NCBI GenBank assembly: GCA_025917655.1
Contig: CP084620.1
Coordinates: forward strand, 558,001 to 622,000
Length of the DNA: 64,000 nucleotides
Reading direction: 5' to 3'
From: Chlorella sorokiniana
Taxonomy: Eukaryota > Chlorophyta > Trebouxiophyceae > Chlorellales > Chlorellaceae
Shown here: piece after piece, positions 46,401-58,600 of the stretch
Position numbering within the stretch: the first letter of the stretch is position 1
How the letters are laid out: every line of letters starts with the position of its first letter
Notes under the pieces: generated by a model
Databases searched by the model: none
What the model was told of the DNA's origin: nothing
Seen by the model: the letters and a program-made list of their open reading frames with translations, nothing else
Translations under genes and position numbers: made by a program

Positions 46401-46706
46401 TCACAATCCCCTCCCGGACCGCACCACAACTGTCAGCATCCAAACCCACCCAACCGTGCCTACGCACCCCTCCCGCTGGCCTGCAGCCGCTTCTTCGAGC
46501 TGTACCATGCGTCCCGCGAGTCCTTCATCTACCTGCAGCAGTTCTATCACGGAGAAATAGCGCCAGAAGACCGTGGACTGGTGCCGCAACCGGCGGAGCC
46601 GCCCAGCGTTGAGTTCTTGGCGCAGCTGCGCGAGTTCACGCCCTGGCGGCTGCAAATAGAAGTGGCCAGCCACCTGGGCTGCCGGCGGGCAGGAGCAACG
46701 CAGTAG
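43451..46706 (+). CDS. NSF-N-like / Skp1-POZ-like / cytochrome b5 fusion protein
   Basis: Exon 1 (MQDDPESLPVVQLAVMEHPD) joins at G|GTGCGC to an exon reading PALITRATAGKLGVAPTADR. Three regions follow. (1) Like the N-domain of NSF/CDC48 ATPases: DGQVAVTAVQQYNLHLGAGV, LELAELEFEVSLLG, and VYRELLRLYFGLVLALNEAC. No ATPase domain follows. (2) Skp1/BTB-like: SLRVHTNDGEWFPVQRKLLR, VDVDTLTFDRVLIFLEALAL, CSALLAAAQHLGLRPLE and EYCQERMGES. (3) Cytochrome b5: LYSFEEVQRLNAGG, CWLILDGMVLDVTRWLPEHP, GG, then SRFFELYHASRESFIYLQQF and YHGEIAPED. Both heme-ligand histidines (HPGG and LYHAS) are present. The b5 entry requires one more base in a G6 run at 46002-46007. The intron at 46290-46486 starts with GC. Heme binding is inferred from the ligands. 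I know no named protein with this combination. Confidence 0.65.
45016..45036 (+). repeat. AC microsatellite in an intron
   Basis: About ten AC units upstream of the acceptor of the Skp1-like exon of the fusion gene. Confidence 0.85.
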
Positions 46707-46789
46707 CGGCAGCGCAGGTGCAGTGCCTCAGAAGCTGTGCTGCACCCCTGTCGCCATAGGCTCTTGACTTATTGAAGCACAGTGCTTAC

Positions 46790-46794
46790 TGTAA
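46790..46794 (+). terminator. Polyadenylation signal TGTAA of the b5 fusion gene
   Basis: TGTAA 84 bp after the stop at 46706, in an AT-richer stretch. Confidence 0.55.
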
Positions 46795-46986
46795 TCAGGC
46801 AGCCTGAAATCACCTGCCTGCTGGGCATGCTGGGATCCACGGCTCGATTCAAGTTTGATTGACCGCGGAAGCTGTTCGTTTCCTTCTGACGACTGCATGC
46901 ACATTTCTTGTGTTCGATTCGCAGCCTTCAACAGCTTTGAACCCACTGGCCCGTGACCTCCGCAGCACAGAGCGACTTGCCCCTTC

Positions 46987-48155
46987 ATGGATTGGAAGCC
47001 AGCCGAGTTCCTGCCTCGTCCGAGCGTGAGCTTGCAAGAAGCGCCGGAGAGACGGCCTTGGCGCAAGCGAAGCATTGCCGAGGTGGACGAGGTCGAGTTG
47101 GTCAGCGGCGGCAGGGCGGCGGCGGCAAAGCAACACGAGTTTGCTTGGCCTCCGTGGGCCTTTCTTCGCCTAGCCCGGCAGTGATCATCTTTCACAACAT
47201 CTCGATGCGCCCTGTGAGGTATGCATCACCCCAACCGATCTGCCGCTGTGCAACCGTCATGATCACGTTCACACTGGGCCCTGTCCTGCAGGCTGCTGTG
47301 GATCAACTTCGAAGGAGAGGAGGTTCCGTATACGGTCCTGCAAGCAAGACGCTATGTTCTGTACCACACCTGGTAAGTTCTGTTCCCAGCCTCTGTGTGT
47401 CTGCCTCAGCACCCACCAAACCGCCATGCGCCCAGTGCAGGGAGCATCACATGTGGATTGCTCGCTGCCTGTCCAGCGGGCGTCGCATGTGCATTGGCAG
47501 TGCCATGGCAGCAGTGGCACATGCAAACAGCCCACGCATCGCCATCATCGCCGAGCCGCCGCTGCTGCGCTGGAGCGAGAGCACCCACGGCTGCTTTCCA
47601 CTTCAGTTTCGCCAGGAGGCGAGCGCCCTGCTGCTGTCCTGGAAACGGTTGAGCAGCAGCGGCGGATGCGCAGGGAGTGGGCGCTCTGTGGGCTGCGAAT
47701 GGGTCAGCCATGCGACGGCGGATTTGGGTGCCTTGGACGTTGGGCTGGTGAGAAGGTTTCAGTTGGGAATGCAAGCCACAGGGAGACTGTCGACAGGTGA
47801 AGCAATGTGGAGGAGGAAATAGTGGTAAAAGTCGTGCTGGACCCTGCTGCAGATGCGCAAAATCATAGCCGAGCACTTGGCGCCGCGGGAGCTGTGGCAG
47901 GAGGCCAGTGCCGCAGGGCACCCTGACTTGGGCAGCATCCAGCTGCACAGTCAAGCCTGCTTCACCATGCTGGTGCAGGCCACAGCCAAGCGCACCAGCA
48001 GCAGCAGCCTGCCGCCGCCCAGTAGGCTCGACGTGGCAGCGGTGGCGGCGGCTGCCACTCCGCCGCTGCCAGAGCCACAGGCATCGCCAGCTGTTAGCAG
48101 GCTGCTGGCGCTGGCTGCCGCGCTGGCTTCGCTTTTCGGCGCCGCATTGCTGTGA
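46987..48155 (+). CDS. VHL beta-domain protein with hydrophobic C-terminus
   Basis: Begins MDWKPAEFLPRPSVSLQEAP and, after a basic linker, contains a beta domain like von Hippel-Lindau protein: AVIIFHNISMRPVRLLWINF, EGEEVPYTVLQARRYVLYHT, then WEHHMWIAR. Residues lining the hydroxyproline pocket of human pVHL (Trp88, Tyr98, Ser111, His115, Trp117) have counterparts here (W, Y, T, H, W). Junctions are AG|GTATGC and CTGCAG|GCTGCT, then TG|GTAAGT and GCAG|GGAGCA. A linker exon follows, then MRKIIAEHLAPRELWQEASA and a low-complexity stretch. The protein ends SRLLALAAALASLFGAALL, which could be a tail anchor. The frame before the domain is lost at a CCC run (47174-47176). I do not see a convincing elongin-binding alpha domain; the helix around MRKIIAEH is the only candidate. 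The frame between about 47600 and 47750 is ambiguous. Confidence 0.65.
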
Positions 48156-48186
48156 GCTCATGGCGAGTGCGGTTGGACGTCGCAGG

Positions 48187-51100
48187 TCACGGCTGCAGCC
48201 GCTGCAGCTCCACCCACGTCAGCCGCTCGCCGGTGCGCAGCTCATGCAGGCGCTCCTGCCGCGTGCGCTTGCGCACGTCGTCGGCCTCCTGCAACCGCAC
48301 GTCTTCCATGAATGTTCTTCAAGCAAGCCATATTATTATGCAAGTGATGAGTGCAAGGCTGTTATGAGGCCCTCTGCAGCATCTCGTGCGTCACCCACCT
48401 GGAGCAGCTCCCGCTTCTTCCCCTCCTCATCCTCTACCCGTCTGGTTTTCTCCTGGACCGCCTCTCTCAGCCTGCACGCACACATGCCCTCACAGTCCAG
48501 CTAGCGCATTACCCCGCCTGGCTCAGCAGCTGTATGTGGCATACAATGTGGTGCACCGCCTCGACACATCAGACCAGACGAGTCGCGGCCAACAGCTTGC
48601 GTCGGCAGCAGCCGCAGCGCACCTGTGCTTCTCCAGCACCTCCTCGGGCAGGTCGGAGTAGTCCTTTTCGTAGTCATCCCACGCAATCTGGCCGTGCTGC
48701 TTGAACAGGCGGTCCCACCACATCAGGTTGTGCATCCAATGCCTGAGCAGCGGCGGCGTCAGTAGCAGTGGGCGTGCGGCAGCAGCAGTGGCGGCAGCAG
48801 TGGGCGTGCGGCCCGTGAACGCCACGGCCAACTCCCATGCCAGCAGTTGGACCAGGACCGGCACTTGGCTGACGCCGACTCACTGTTGCAGCACCTCCAG
48901 GTTCATCTTGCGCAGGTAGATGGCGCAGCCGTCCTCGCCCTCGCCGCCGCACGACGTCCAGAAGCAGTCCTGGGGCACCACACCGCGTTCCAGCGCCCCC
49001 TCCAGGTACACCTCCCCGCTGGCCTTGTTCCACACTGCGCCAGGGCGGGGCGGAGAGACAGGGCAACCAGAGCTTGAGGCAGCAGCCAAGAACGCATGGG
49101 AATGGCGTTCAGACAGCCGCCATTCCGGGACAGACAGATGAGAGCACGAGGGCCAGGTGTTTCATGCGTCTTCAATGCAAGCCTGAATGCATGAATGCGA
49201 GCAATCCCCGCACACCTTTGAGTGAGTAGGGCTGGATGTCCACCCCAAGCTGGCGGGGCGGGAGGTCTGAGGGCACCTTGAGAGCCAGCACCTTCACCTC
49301 GCCCCCGTCTGACGCCAGCGGCAGGAGCCATCTGCCAGCTCGGCCCACACCTGGGTGGACAGAGAGGGCAGGGCAGGGGCAGTTCATGCAACAGCCCCCC
49401 TCCTCCCCCTCCTCTTTTTTTGGTGCTCCTGTGTTTCACGAAGGTGCGTGCCTCTTGTGCCCAACATCAAATGAGGTGTGCCCCACTTGCTGCCCCGCGC
49501 ATCAGTGCAGCCGCCACCCTGCTGCCAGCTGCTAGCCAGCTGCTAGCACCCAGCAGCCCCCACACCTCCCACCTCCTCTGGCTTCTCGCATGGATCGTAG
49601 TACACACGGCTCATGCAGAAGGGGTGCTTGTCCGCTCGCTCCACGGTGCTGCCATCGGCACGCACCAGGCGGTACATGCGGTACGGCAGCTCCAGCTCCG
49701 TCTTGGGCCGGGCGGGCTGTGGGAGGGCACAAGGGTGCGTGGGTCAAGCTGGGAGCTGGCGGCGCGACGGGTGCCCAGGAAAAGGCACAGGCACATCAAC
49801 AGAGGCAGCCAGTGAAACCGGGGCTGCACCAGGAGGGAGGCAATTCTGCTGAAAGTGGCATGCTCCAGCAAACAGGTGGTAGTGTCCTGGCTGCTGGCAG
49901 GTGCTCACCAGCGCAAGGCGGCGGTCCTCCTGCGGGCCCACCGCCACGTCACCTCGGTTCACTGCGTCCTGCTGCGCACGGGCCGCCTCGCTGGCGCCAG
50001 CACATGCGGGCGTCACATCCTGCACCTCCCCGCTGCACAGCGCCGGGTCGGGCACCCCAGCAGAGCGACGATCGCATCGCCGCCCAAAATCGACACGAGC
50101 TGCCGGCGGCGTTCCTCGCGGCGCTGCGCGCAATGCGCCTCCTCCGCCGCCGCCGCCGCGTCGAACGCCCTGGTGCTGGCCTGCTGCCCCACAGCCCCCC
50201 GTCGACATAGTCGTCAAACTCCTCGTCCAGGCTGGCAATGCTCTCGCTGCCGCTGCTGCTGATGGTGGGGCTGCCGGGCTGTCCGTGGCTGCCAGCATCC
50301 CCGCCCGCCTCCGGCTCCGGGCTCAGCCCGCCGCCGTTGACCGCCTTCACCAACTCGCTGGCCTTGAGCAGCTCTGCGCCTACCGTGACCTGCAGGCGCA
50401 CCAGCAGGTGCGGCCGGGCTGCAGTGGGGGCCAGCACCCGCTCTAGAGCGACTGCCAGCCTGTCGACGCCCGCCGCCGCCGCCACAGCCCCCGCAGCAGC
50501 TCCCGCGCCTTCCAGCCGCAGTCGCCAGCCTTGGCGGCTGGGAAGCCCAGCGAGAGGGCAGCCTGGAAGATGCGCTGGCCGGGGCGGCTCGCTGCAGCGC
50601 CGCGGGGGCTGCAGGCGAGCTGCGCGCCCCGCTGCCGTCGGCGCCCCCTCGTGGTAAATCTCAAACTGGATCTGCGCGGTGGGGAAGCGCGGCAAGGGTG
50701 CCAATCAATAAAGTGATTACGGCCCAGCAAAACATTTTGCAAATGTCTTGTAGCATGCGCATGCCACAAGCCGAAACAACAGCTTGCCACCGCCTTGCTT
50801 GCGCCGCCGCCACCGCCGCCGCAGGCAGCCTTTCAGCGGTACGCCGTACCGCGGCCCCACCTGGTCCATGACCGCCGCGCTGACGTCCTCGCTGGCGTCT
50901 GACAGCTTGTCGTGCACCGCCTCGTGCTCGGGGTCCAGCTCAGCGGCACGCAGGTACGCCTTGGTGGCGCCACGCGGGTCCCTATCCGGGTGCTTTGCCT
51001 CCGCCATGCAGGCCTCCCCCAGCAGGCGGTACGCCGCCGCCAGCCGCAGCCGCCAGCCGGCCTCGTCCCAGCGCCGCGCGCCCTGCTGCCGCCGCTTGGC

Positions 51101-52387
51101 GTGCAGCGCGTCTGCAGAGGCGGCGCCCGGCCCTCCCTCCTGCCGCCGCCGCTCCTCATGCAGCGCTTCAACGGCCGACGCAGCGTCGGCCCGCGACTGC
51201 AGGTAGCAGCGCGCGCGGTAGTGCGCGGCGCCGCGCTGCTGGTACGCCTCTGCGGGGACAGGCCGCCCTTCAGCCAGCCCAAGTACCTGCAAGTCATTGG
51301 CAGCGGCGGCGCCGCAGTTGCACAACAATGAAGAACATGACCTGAACACACTCTTGGGATGGTTTTGTCCTTGCAATTCCCCAGCAGCATACACCCTACA
51401 TCCACACTACCAAGATTGCCATGAAGGAAGGCAGAATACGCACGCCGTTCCTTGTCGCCTGCCGTGCAGCATCCCGGCCCCCACCACCCCTCACCGCTTG
51501 TAAAACACCCCGGCCGCGGCTTGCGGTAGTGCGCCTCCTTGAGCACCACATACATGCCCTCCGCCAGCTCATCCTCGGTCACCGCCTCCACCCGGGCGCC
51601 TGCACCGCGCCCTGGCCCTCCAGCTGGGCCACCAGCGCCAGGATGCCGCGCCCCAGCTGCTCGCGGGTGAGCCGCTGCACCGCCCCCACAGCCTGGACTC
51701 GGCCTCGCTCTGCGCCTCTGGCGCCGCTGCACGCCAAGCGGCGTGGAAGGCGTCCGCCGCCTCGGGGGCGCGCTTGAGGGCGGCCAGGGCGGCGGCGCGC
51801 CGCCAGTGCGCCTTGTGCCAGGCGGGGGCCAGGCTGGAGGCGGCCTCCGCGTCGGCCAGCGCCTCGCCGTACCGCTGCGCCTTGAAGTACGCCAGGGAGC
51901 GGTTGCTGTACAGCGCCGGCAGGCCCTCCTTGCCTGGCTGCAGGTTGATCGCTTCGCTGTACCTGCGCACAGGACATTCTGCTGCTGGTAACGAGGGTGG
52001 CAGATGCTGGTGAGTGATGCGCCAGCTCAACCACCGCTCGGCTGGTATAAGGGAGACTTGCCTCTCCCACGCCAGGCGGTAGTTGCCCTGCTTGATCGCG
52101 TCGTCTCCTCGGGCCTTCAGATGCTGAGCCTTCAGGCGGCTGCACGGCAGAGCGAGCAATCACACATGCAGCTGAGGTGGCGCCCAGCCGCCACCAGTGC
52201 TGCCCCTTGCACTTCCATCCCGGCACGACGATCCGGCTGCCTTCCGCCGCCTGCCATGGACTGCAAAGTGCCTTGTTCGTCCCTTGACGCACCGCATGTT
52301 GGCATCCAGCTCCTGCGGCCTGTCCTGCTTGGCAACCCGGTGCTGCCGGACCACCTCGTCCAGCGAGAGCGTCATGGCTGCAGCCAT
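48187..52387 (-). CDS. TPR and CS (p23/NudC-like) domain protein
   Basis: Likely a cochaperone-type scaffold. It starts MAAAMTLSLDEVVRQHRVAK. A TPR domain follows: LKARGDDAIKQGNYRLAWER, YSEAINLQP, ALYSNRSLAYFKAQRYGEAL, and AWHKAHWRRAAALAALKRAP. A second helical repeat region follows, with EAYQQRGAAHYRARCYLQSR and RLRLAAAYRLLGEACMAEAK, then TKAYLRAAELDPEHEAVHDK. An acidic linker leads to the CS domain: SWRWRQTGGEVKVLALKVPS, DLPPRQLGVDIQPYSLKGV, VWNKASGEVYLEGALERG, CAIYLRKMNLEVLQ and a WWDRLF end. It finishes with IAWDDYEKDYSDLPEEVLEK and a charged helix ending TWVELQRLQP. The second intron (52061-51963) begins GC, as AG|GCAAGT, confirmed by the conserved TPR sequence across it. The stop lies only 31 bp from the stop of the VHL-like gene on the other strand. 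The start is shared head-to-head with AMP deaminase. Confidence 0.75.
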
Positions 52388-52660
52388 GGTGCGCGGCTCG
52401 TAAATGAAAATACTCAGCAACCGTGAATTGGGCGCACACCGCACATGCCCTGCTGTGTGCTTTGCCACCTGGATGCGTGCTTCAAGGAAGGGCGTTTGGG
52501 CATGCAAACCATACAAGCAAACTATTGCTATTGATCAAGAAGCGTTGCACTTCGGGGTCACTCAAATTGTGGCGGCTGGCACCCCCTTCGGCGCTCGATC
52601 GCTCCCTCAAACCAACCAAGTTACGCCAGTGGTTTCGTGCATTAGCTAGGGGCTGCGTGC

Positions 52661-55600
52661 ATGTCGCAGCAGACTGCACCACCCCAGCCCCTAGCTCCTC
52701 ACAGGGCTGGGGGCTGTTTGTGGGAGGCGTGCTGCTGGGCAGCACCGTGGCAGCAGGCGCAGCCTACCTAGCTGTACGATATGCCAACAGCTCCGCCGCC
52801 CCTGCGGATGACCTGCGACGGGCCGCCAGCGTGCGGCGGCGGCCGCCGGTGAGACCCTGCTGCGCTGCGCTCCGTCAGACAGCTGTTGGCGGGCACACAG
52901 CGCACGCATGCATGCCCCTACCAACCTCAAAGTGGCGGCAGCTCTGCCGTCGCGCATGGGGCATGTCACCTCCGACCGTCAGGCCGCTCCACTCCGCTTG
53001 CCACTCCATCTCCCTTCCCTGCTTCCCTTGGCCGCCCGCAGGGCAACACGCCCCTCCCTCTCCGAACCCAGTGCCAAGCCGCTGGCTCGCGCTAACACAG
53101 GCCTCTACTACGCAAACGGCGGCCAGGAGGAGGCTGCCGCCGCCGCCGGCAACGGCCACGCCAACGGCCACGCCCACGCCCACACCCACCACGGCGGCGC
53201 CGCCGCCTGGGCCGAGCCTGGCCGGCCCATCTCCCGCGGGAGGGCCTCCCCACGCTTTGTCGCGCCGCTGGATTCCCCGGGAGCCCCCGCCGACGACCAA
53301 ACGGATCCCTTGCTGTCCGAGGATGGGCAGCCAGCGCTGGCGGGGCCCGGGGGCCGGCTGCGGGCGGTGAACGAGGTCAGCGAGTCGGAGGCCGGGGCCC
53401 TGGCGGGGCGGCGGCGGCCGCGAGCGCGGGGCGCACCTGTACGCCGGACCTGCAGACCGCTCCAACGCCGCCGCCGCCGGCTACCTGCGCAACCAGTCGT
53501 TTCGTTCCCGACCATGCTGGCTCCAGGCGCTTCGCCGGGCCAGGCGCAGCTGCTGCCAGCTGGCACTCACAGGGTGAGGTGGCGCCTGGCTCCGCCTGTG
53601 CCCACTGCAACTGGCAGAAAAATTGCATCACAGGCGCTGCTGGTTCGCCTCTGCAGCAGTGCCGCAATTCTGAAAGCTCGCCGGCTCGCCGCCTCGTCGC
53701 AGTTTGTGCCGCCGCTGGCGCTCGACGGCCGCGGCGGCGGCGGCGCCGCTCCTCCCGGCGCCCCCCGCCCACGGCGCCGCCCCGGCCAGATGGTGGTCCC
53801 CTCCTACCCGGCCGCCATCACGGCGCAGGCGCCGCCCGCTGTGCAGACCATCACCACCGCGGATGCGATGGCCAGAGGGGCGCATCATTGAGGACGCCGC
53901 GATGCACGAGCAGTACGTGCGCGTCATCACGCCCGAGCCAGCGCCCTCCGAGGAGACGGAAGAGGTGGGCGCAGCCTCCTTGTTTTGTCTCTTCCTGTTC
54001 CTGCCTATCACGCGCGGCAAACCTCTGGCTGCGATGAGCCGGAGCGCTGCCTGTCCTGGGCTGTGGGCCGCCACCTCGCAAAGCGCTCTGTGCGATGCCT
54101 TCCCTGTGTGTGCCCCATGCGGCTTCGCTGCCGCATGCCTGCTGCACTGCTCGCTTGGCCCCTCACACCCCCGCACTCCGTCGTCTCCCCACCACATCCT
54201 GTCCCGCCCTCCCGCTCCCCCCAGGTTTGCTACCTGCTGCGTCAGGCACTGGACCTGCGCGGCCGCTGGCTCTTCCGCCCGCAGCACAGCCCCGAGCAGC
54301 TGGCGCACATGCCCGAGGCGGTGACGGTGTCGCAGGTCCACGGCGAGCCCTTCCGCTGGTCGCCGCAGGTGGGCCCCGGGCGGCAGGCGCGCGGGCCGGG
54401 CGGGTCGAGTGTCCCGCCACCGGGCACAGGGCAGGCTGCCCGCAGCCGTGCCTGCTGGCTGCCTGCAGGCGCTGTCAGCAGCAGCATGCGTACCCTGACC
54501 CCACTCCCCATGACGTGCTCATGCTTTTGTCGTTTTGTGTTCAATCTCTGTCTCTGCAGGAGGAGCTGCAGTGCCAGTTTGCCATGGTGGATGGGGTCAT
54601 GCGGGTGTGGGCAGACGAGGAGCGGGAGCAGCAGCTGTTTGCGCCGCCAGGCAGCGCCACCGACTTCTTCTCAGGTTGGCGGGCAGCGTGCAGGGGTCTG
54701 TGTTGCCGGCACCAGATCTAGCAGCCTTGGGTGGCGGCTGCTGTGGCCGGGTTGCTGGCGCCGGGCGGCTCCAGCGTTCATGCTGGATGGGGAGACGCTT
54801 CGTGGGCTGCGGCGGGCTGCGGCAGGCACTTGCCCCTCCTGCAGGCCTCGCTTTGACGGCGGCGCCCGGCCTTGCTGCCCTCCATCTGCACGGCAGCCTT
54901 TGCCGTGCATGCAATCCCTCACGCGCGGTGCCTCCCACCCCCCCCGCGCAGACATGCACTGGCTGCTCAAGGTGTCTTCGCTGGGCCACGTGCGCACCTT
55001 CACCCACCACCGCCTGCTGCTGCTGGAGCAGAAGTTCAACCTGCACGTCATGCTCAACGCCGACAAAGAGTTCCTGGCCCAGAAGAGCGCCCCCACCGCG
55101 ACTTCTACAACGTGCGCAAAGTGGACACGCACGTGCACCACAGGTGGGCGCTGTGCGGAAAGGGGGGTGGGTGGGGGGCTCTTGATTGTCGGTATGCTGG
55201 CTTAGTTGTTGCTGTTGCTGGGGGTTGGAGGGGCCTATTGGGAACATGAGGGAATTTACAATTGCTGGTGCTGCCGCCCGACCTTTCTCACTGCCCGCCC
55301 TCGCCGCTGCGCTCATCGCAGCGCGTGCATGCACCAGAAGCACCTGCTGCGCTTCATCAAGAGCAAGCTGAAGAAGGAGCCGGACGAGGTGGTCATCTTC
55401 AGGTGAGGATGAGGGGCAAGGGCATGTAGCCGGGCCTCTCAGCTCGGCAGCCGCTGGCCAGCCTTCGTCTTCGCTGTGGGCAAGAGGCGAGCGGACGCAG
55501 CCGCATGGGGTGGGTGGGAGTACATAATTGGGTGGGGCGCTGCTTGCCAGGGTTATGAAATCTTGCCCGCCAGAATGACCTCACACGACTGTGGTGTGAA

Positions 55601-58600
55601 CATGCTCTTTGCAACCCCCCACCCCGCCCACCCGCCCACTGCAGGGACGGCAAGTACTTGACGCTGCGCGAGGTGTTTGAGTCGCTCAACCTCACCCCCT
55701 ACGACCTCAGCGTCGACACGCTGGACGTCCACGCCGACAAAAACATCTTCCACAGGTGGGCTGGACGTGGGCGCTACCCGCATCCAATAGCAGCGGTTAC
55801 GAGTTGCCTGGACTGGTTGGGGACGGGCAAGGGGCTCGCCGTGACCGGGGACGCAGTTGCGACTGTGGCGCCTTGCCCCTCTGCCGCCTTGTAAAGAGTG
55901 CTGATGCGCCTGGTCAATGCTTGCCCGTCCCATGCGCCCCAGGTTTGACAAGTTCAACCTGAAGTACAACCCCTTTGGCCAGTCGCGCCTGCGAGAGATC
56001 TTCATCAAGCAGGTGTGTGTGTTGCAGGCAGCCTCTGTCGGAGCCCTTGCCGCCATCACGTCCTCTGCTGCCCCTCTGCAACAATTCTTCGCTTCTTTCG
56101 TCTTGCCTCCCCTCAGGACAACCTGATCCACGGCCGATACCTGGCCGAGCTGACCCGGGAGGTGTTTGCCGACCTCGAGGCCTCCAAGTACCAGCACACC
56201 GGTGGGTGGGTGTTCACAGCAGTGAAGCAAACAAAAGCCCGGTGTTTGAGGGCGACCGTGGGGGAGGCAGGGAGCAGGGCTGCTCCCTACCTCCCCTGTT
56301 GGAGCCGCCGTTCAAGCAGCGCATTCCAACTGCGCTGCCCAGGGCGCCAGGGCTTGGGAGGGTCGGCTGCAGAGGTGGGGCACCTGCTCCTCTCGTGCAT
56401 CGTCATGCAAACGTGCACTGCATCTTCTTGGTTGTGCCGCAGAGTACCGCATCAGCGTGTACGGACGCAAGCCCGTGGAGTGGGACACGCTGGCGGCCTG
56501 GGTGGTGCAGAACCGGCTGCACAGCGACAACAACCTGTGGATGATCCAGGTGCCGCGCCTGTACAACATCTACAAGGAGCAGGGCATCATCGAGAACTTT
56601 GAGCAGGTGGGCCGGCGGCAGCGGGACCAGCGGCAGCTGGGCGGCAGGCCGAGGGCGGCCACGCTGCCGAGCCGTCGGGCTTGCTGATGCTGCTGGAACA
56701 CAGCATGGCGGCCAGGGCTTGCGGTGCGGCCTGGGCAGCCTGGGTTTTGCTTCTCCTGCCCCTGACATCGCAGCGCCTCGCCCGCGCCTCCCCATCATTC
56801 TGCTGTGCAGCTGCTGGACAACATCTTCACCCCGCTGTTCGAGGTCACCCGCGACCCGAACTCCCACCCGCAGCTCCACCTCTTCTTGCAGGGGGTGAGG
56901 CGTGGCAGCTGCACTTGCTTCCCGCGCTGGACAGCGCTCCCTTTCTTCCCTGCCTTCTGAGTACCTGGCCGCCATCCCTCTCCGCTCCTTGCTTCCACAA
57001 TCACCTCCTTCAACCTCGCCTCAACCGCATCCTGAGTCCAGTATCCTAAGTCCTTGATCCCCATTGCGAATGAACAGGTGTCCGGCTTTGACCTGGTTGA
57101 TGATGAGTCCAAGCCGGAGCGCCGCCCCAACAAGCACATGCCAAACCCTCGGGAGTGGAACTCCAAGCACAACCCAGGTACGGCGGGGATGGTGGGCAGG
57201 CGACGCGTGCTGAGTTACGTGTAGCTGGCAGCGGCGTCAATGTGCACCCTAGTTAGACGCAGCCACGTCTCCCCGCCCATATCCCCCTTGCCCCAGCCTG
57301 TGCACGCGCAATGCTTGCTGGGTTTCCTGGCAGGCGTGCTACTTTCTTTGAACTCCCTGATCTTTATTCTTCTGCTGATCCATCCCTGCAGCCTACTCCT
57401 ACTACGCATACTACATGTACGCAAACCTGTACACCCTCAACAAGATGCGGGAGGCGCGCGGCCTCAACACCTTCACCTTCCGCCCACACGCCGGTGCGCC
57501 TCCAACGCTCAGGCGCTGGCAGGAGGGGCTGCCGCCCTCCGTCCTGACTTTCGCCTTCCTGTCAACCTCCCCTGCCCTCGCTGGCTTTCTTCCAAACCCC
57601 TACCTCCTTGCCGCGCGCTTGTTTTGTCTTGTCACCCACGGTTCCTCCTTACACTCTGGCAGGCGAGGCGGGAGACATCGACCACCTGGTGTCAGCCTTC
57701 ATGCTGTGCGAGAACATAGCGCACGGCATCAACCTGCGCAAGTCGCCCGTGCTGCAGTACCTGTACTACATTGCGCAGGTACCGTTGTACTGCCCGCCGC
57801 TGCGCCTCGCACGTCGCTCGCCGCGCAGACTCTTTCTTCTGCTGCCGCCGCCCGCAGCCGGCCTGCAAGCGTTTTTGGTTCCTGCTGCTGCTCCACCGCT
57901 CGCCGCCACCTGCTGCACGTCCCTCTGTGCTGCTGCTGCTCTGCAGATTGGGCTGTGCATGTCGCCGCTGTCCAACAACTCCCTGTTCCTGGACTACCAC
58001 CGCAACCCCTTCCCCGCCTTTTTTGCCCGCGGCCTCTCCGTCTCGCTCTCCACCGACGACCCGCTGCAGGCAAGGCTGTGCTGCCGTTGCGCCTGGGACA
58101 GGGATGTGTGTGTGTGTTGGTTTTGGGGGGGGCTGCTGCCAACGGGGAAGTTGTGCATGGGAACCGCATGGGCACAGCACGGGTGAAAGAGCCGGCAGCA
58201 AGAAGCTCCGATCAGACGTTGAGGGCTTTGCCGGCGCGGGGAGGAGCAGGGCTGTGGCGGTGCTGCCCAAGAGGCGGCTGGCTCTCACGCCCTCCCTCGC
58301 ACCCCTCGTGCCTGCATGCCCTGCGCCAGCTCCGCGGGGTGTCACCGCCCATCTGCCGCCCCTCCCCGCAGATCCACCTCACCAAGGAGCCGCTGGTGGA
58401 GGAATACTCTGTGGCGGCACAGGTGCGGTGCCGTACCACTGGCCACGATTTACCGTACAGCTGTGCGCGGCTGTGCTTGGCAGGCTTGCTGCTGCGCCGC
58501 TGCGCTTGCCCTTGTGTGCCCCATTTGTGGCTAGCTCCTCCCCTGAGGCCTTACTGTCCCTTCAATCGTATGCCTTGTTTGGTGCCACGTCAAACAGGTG

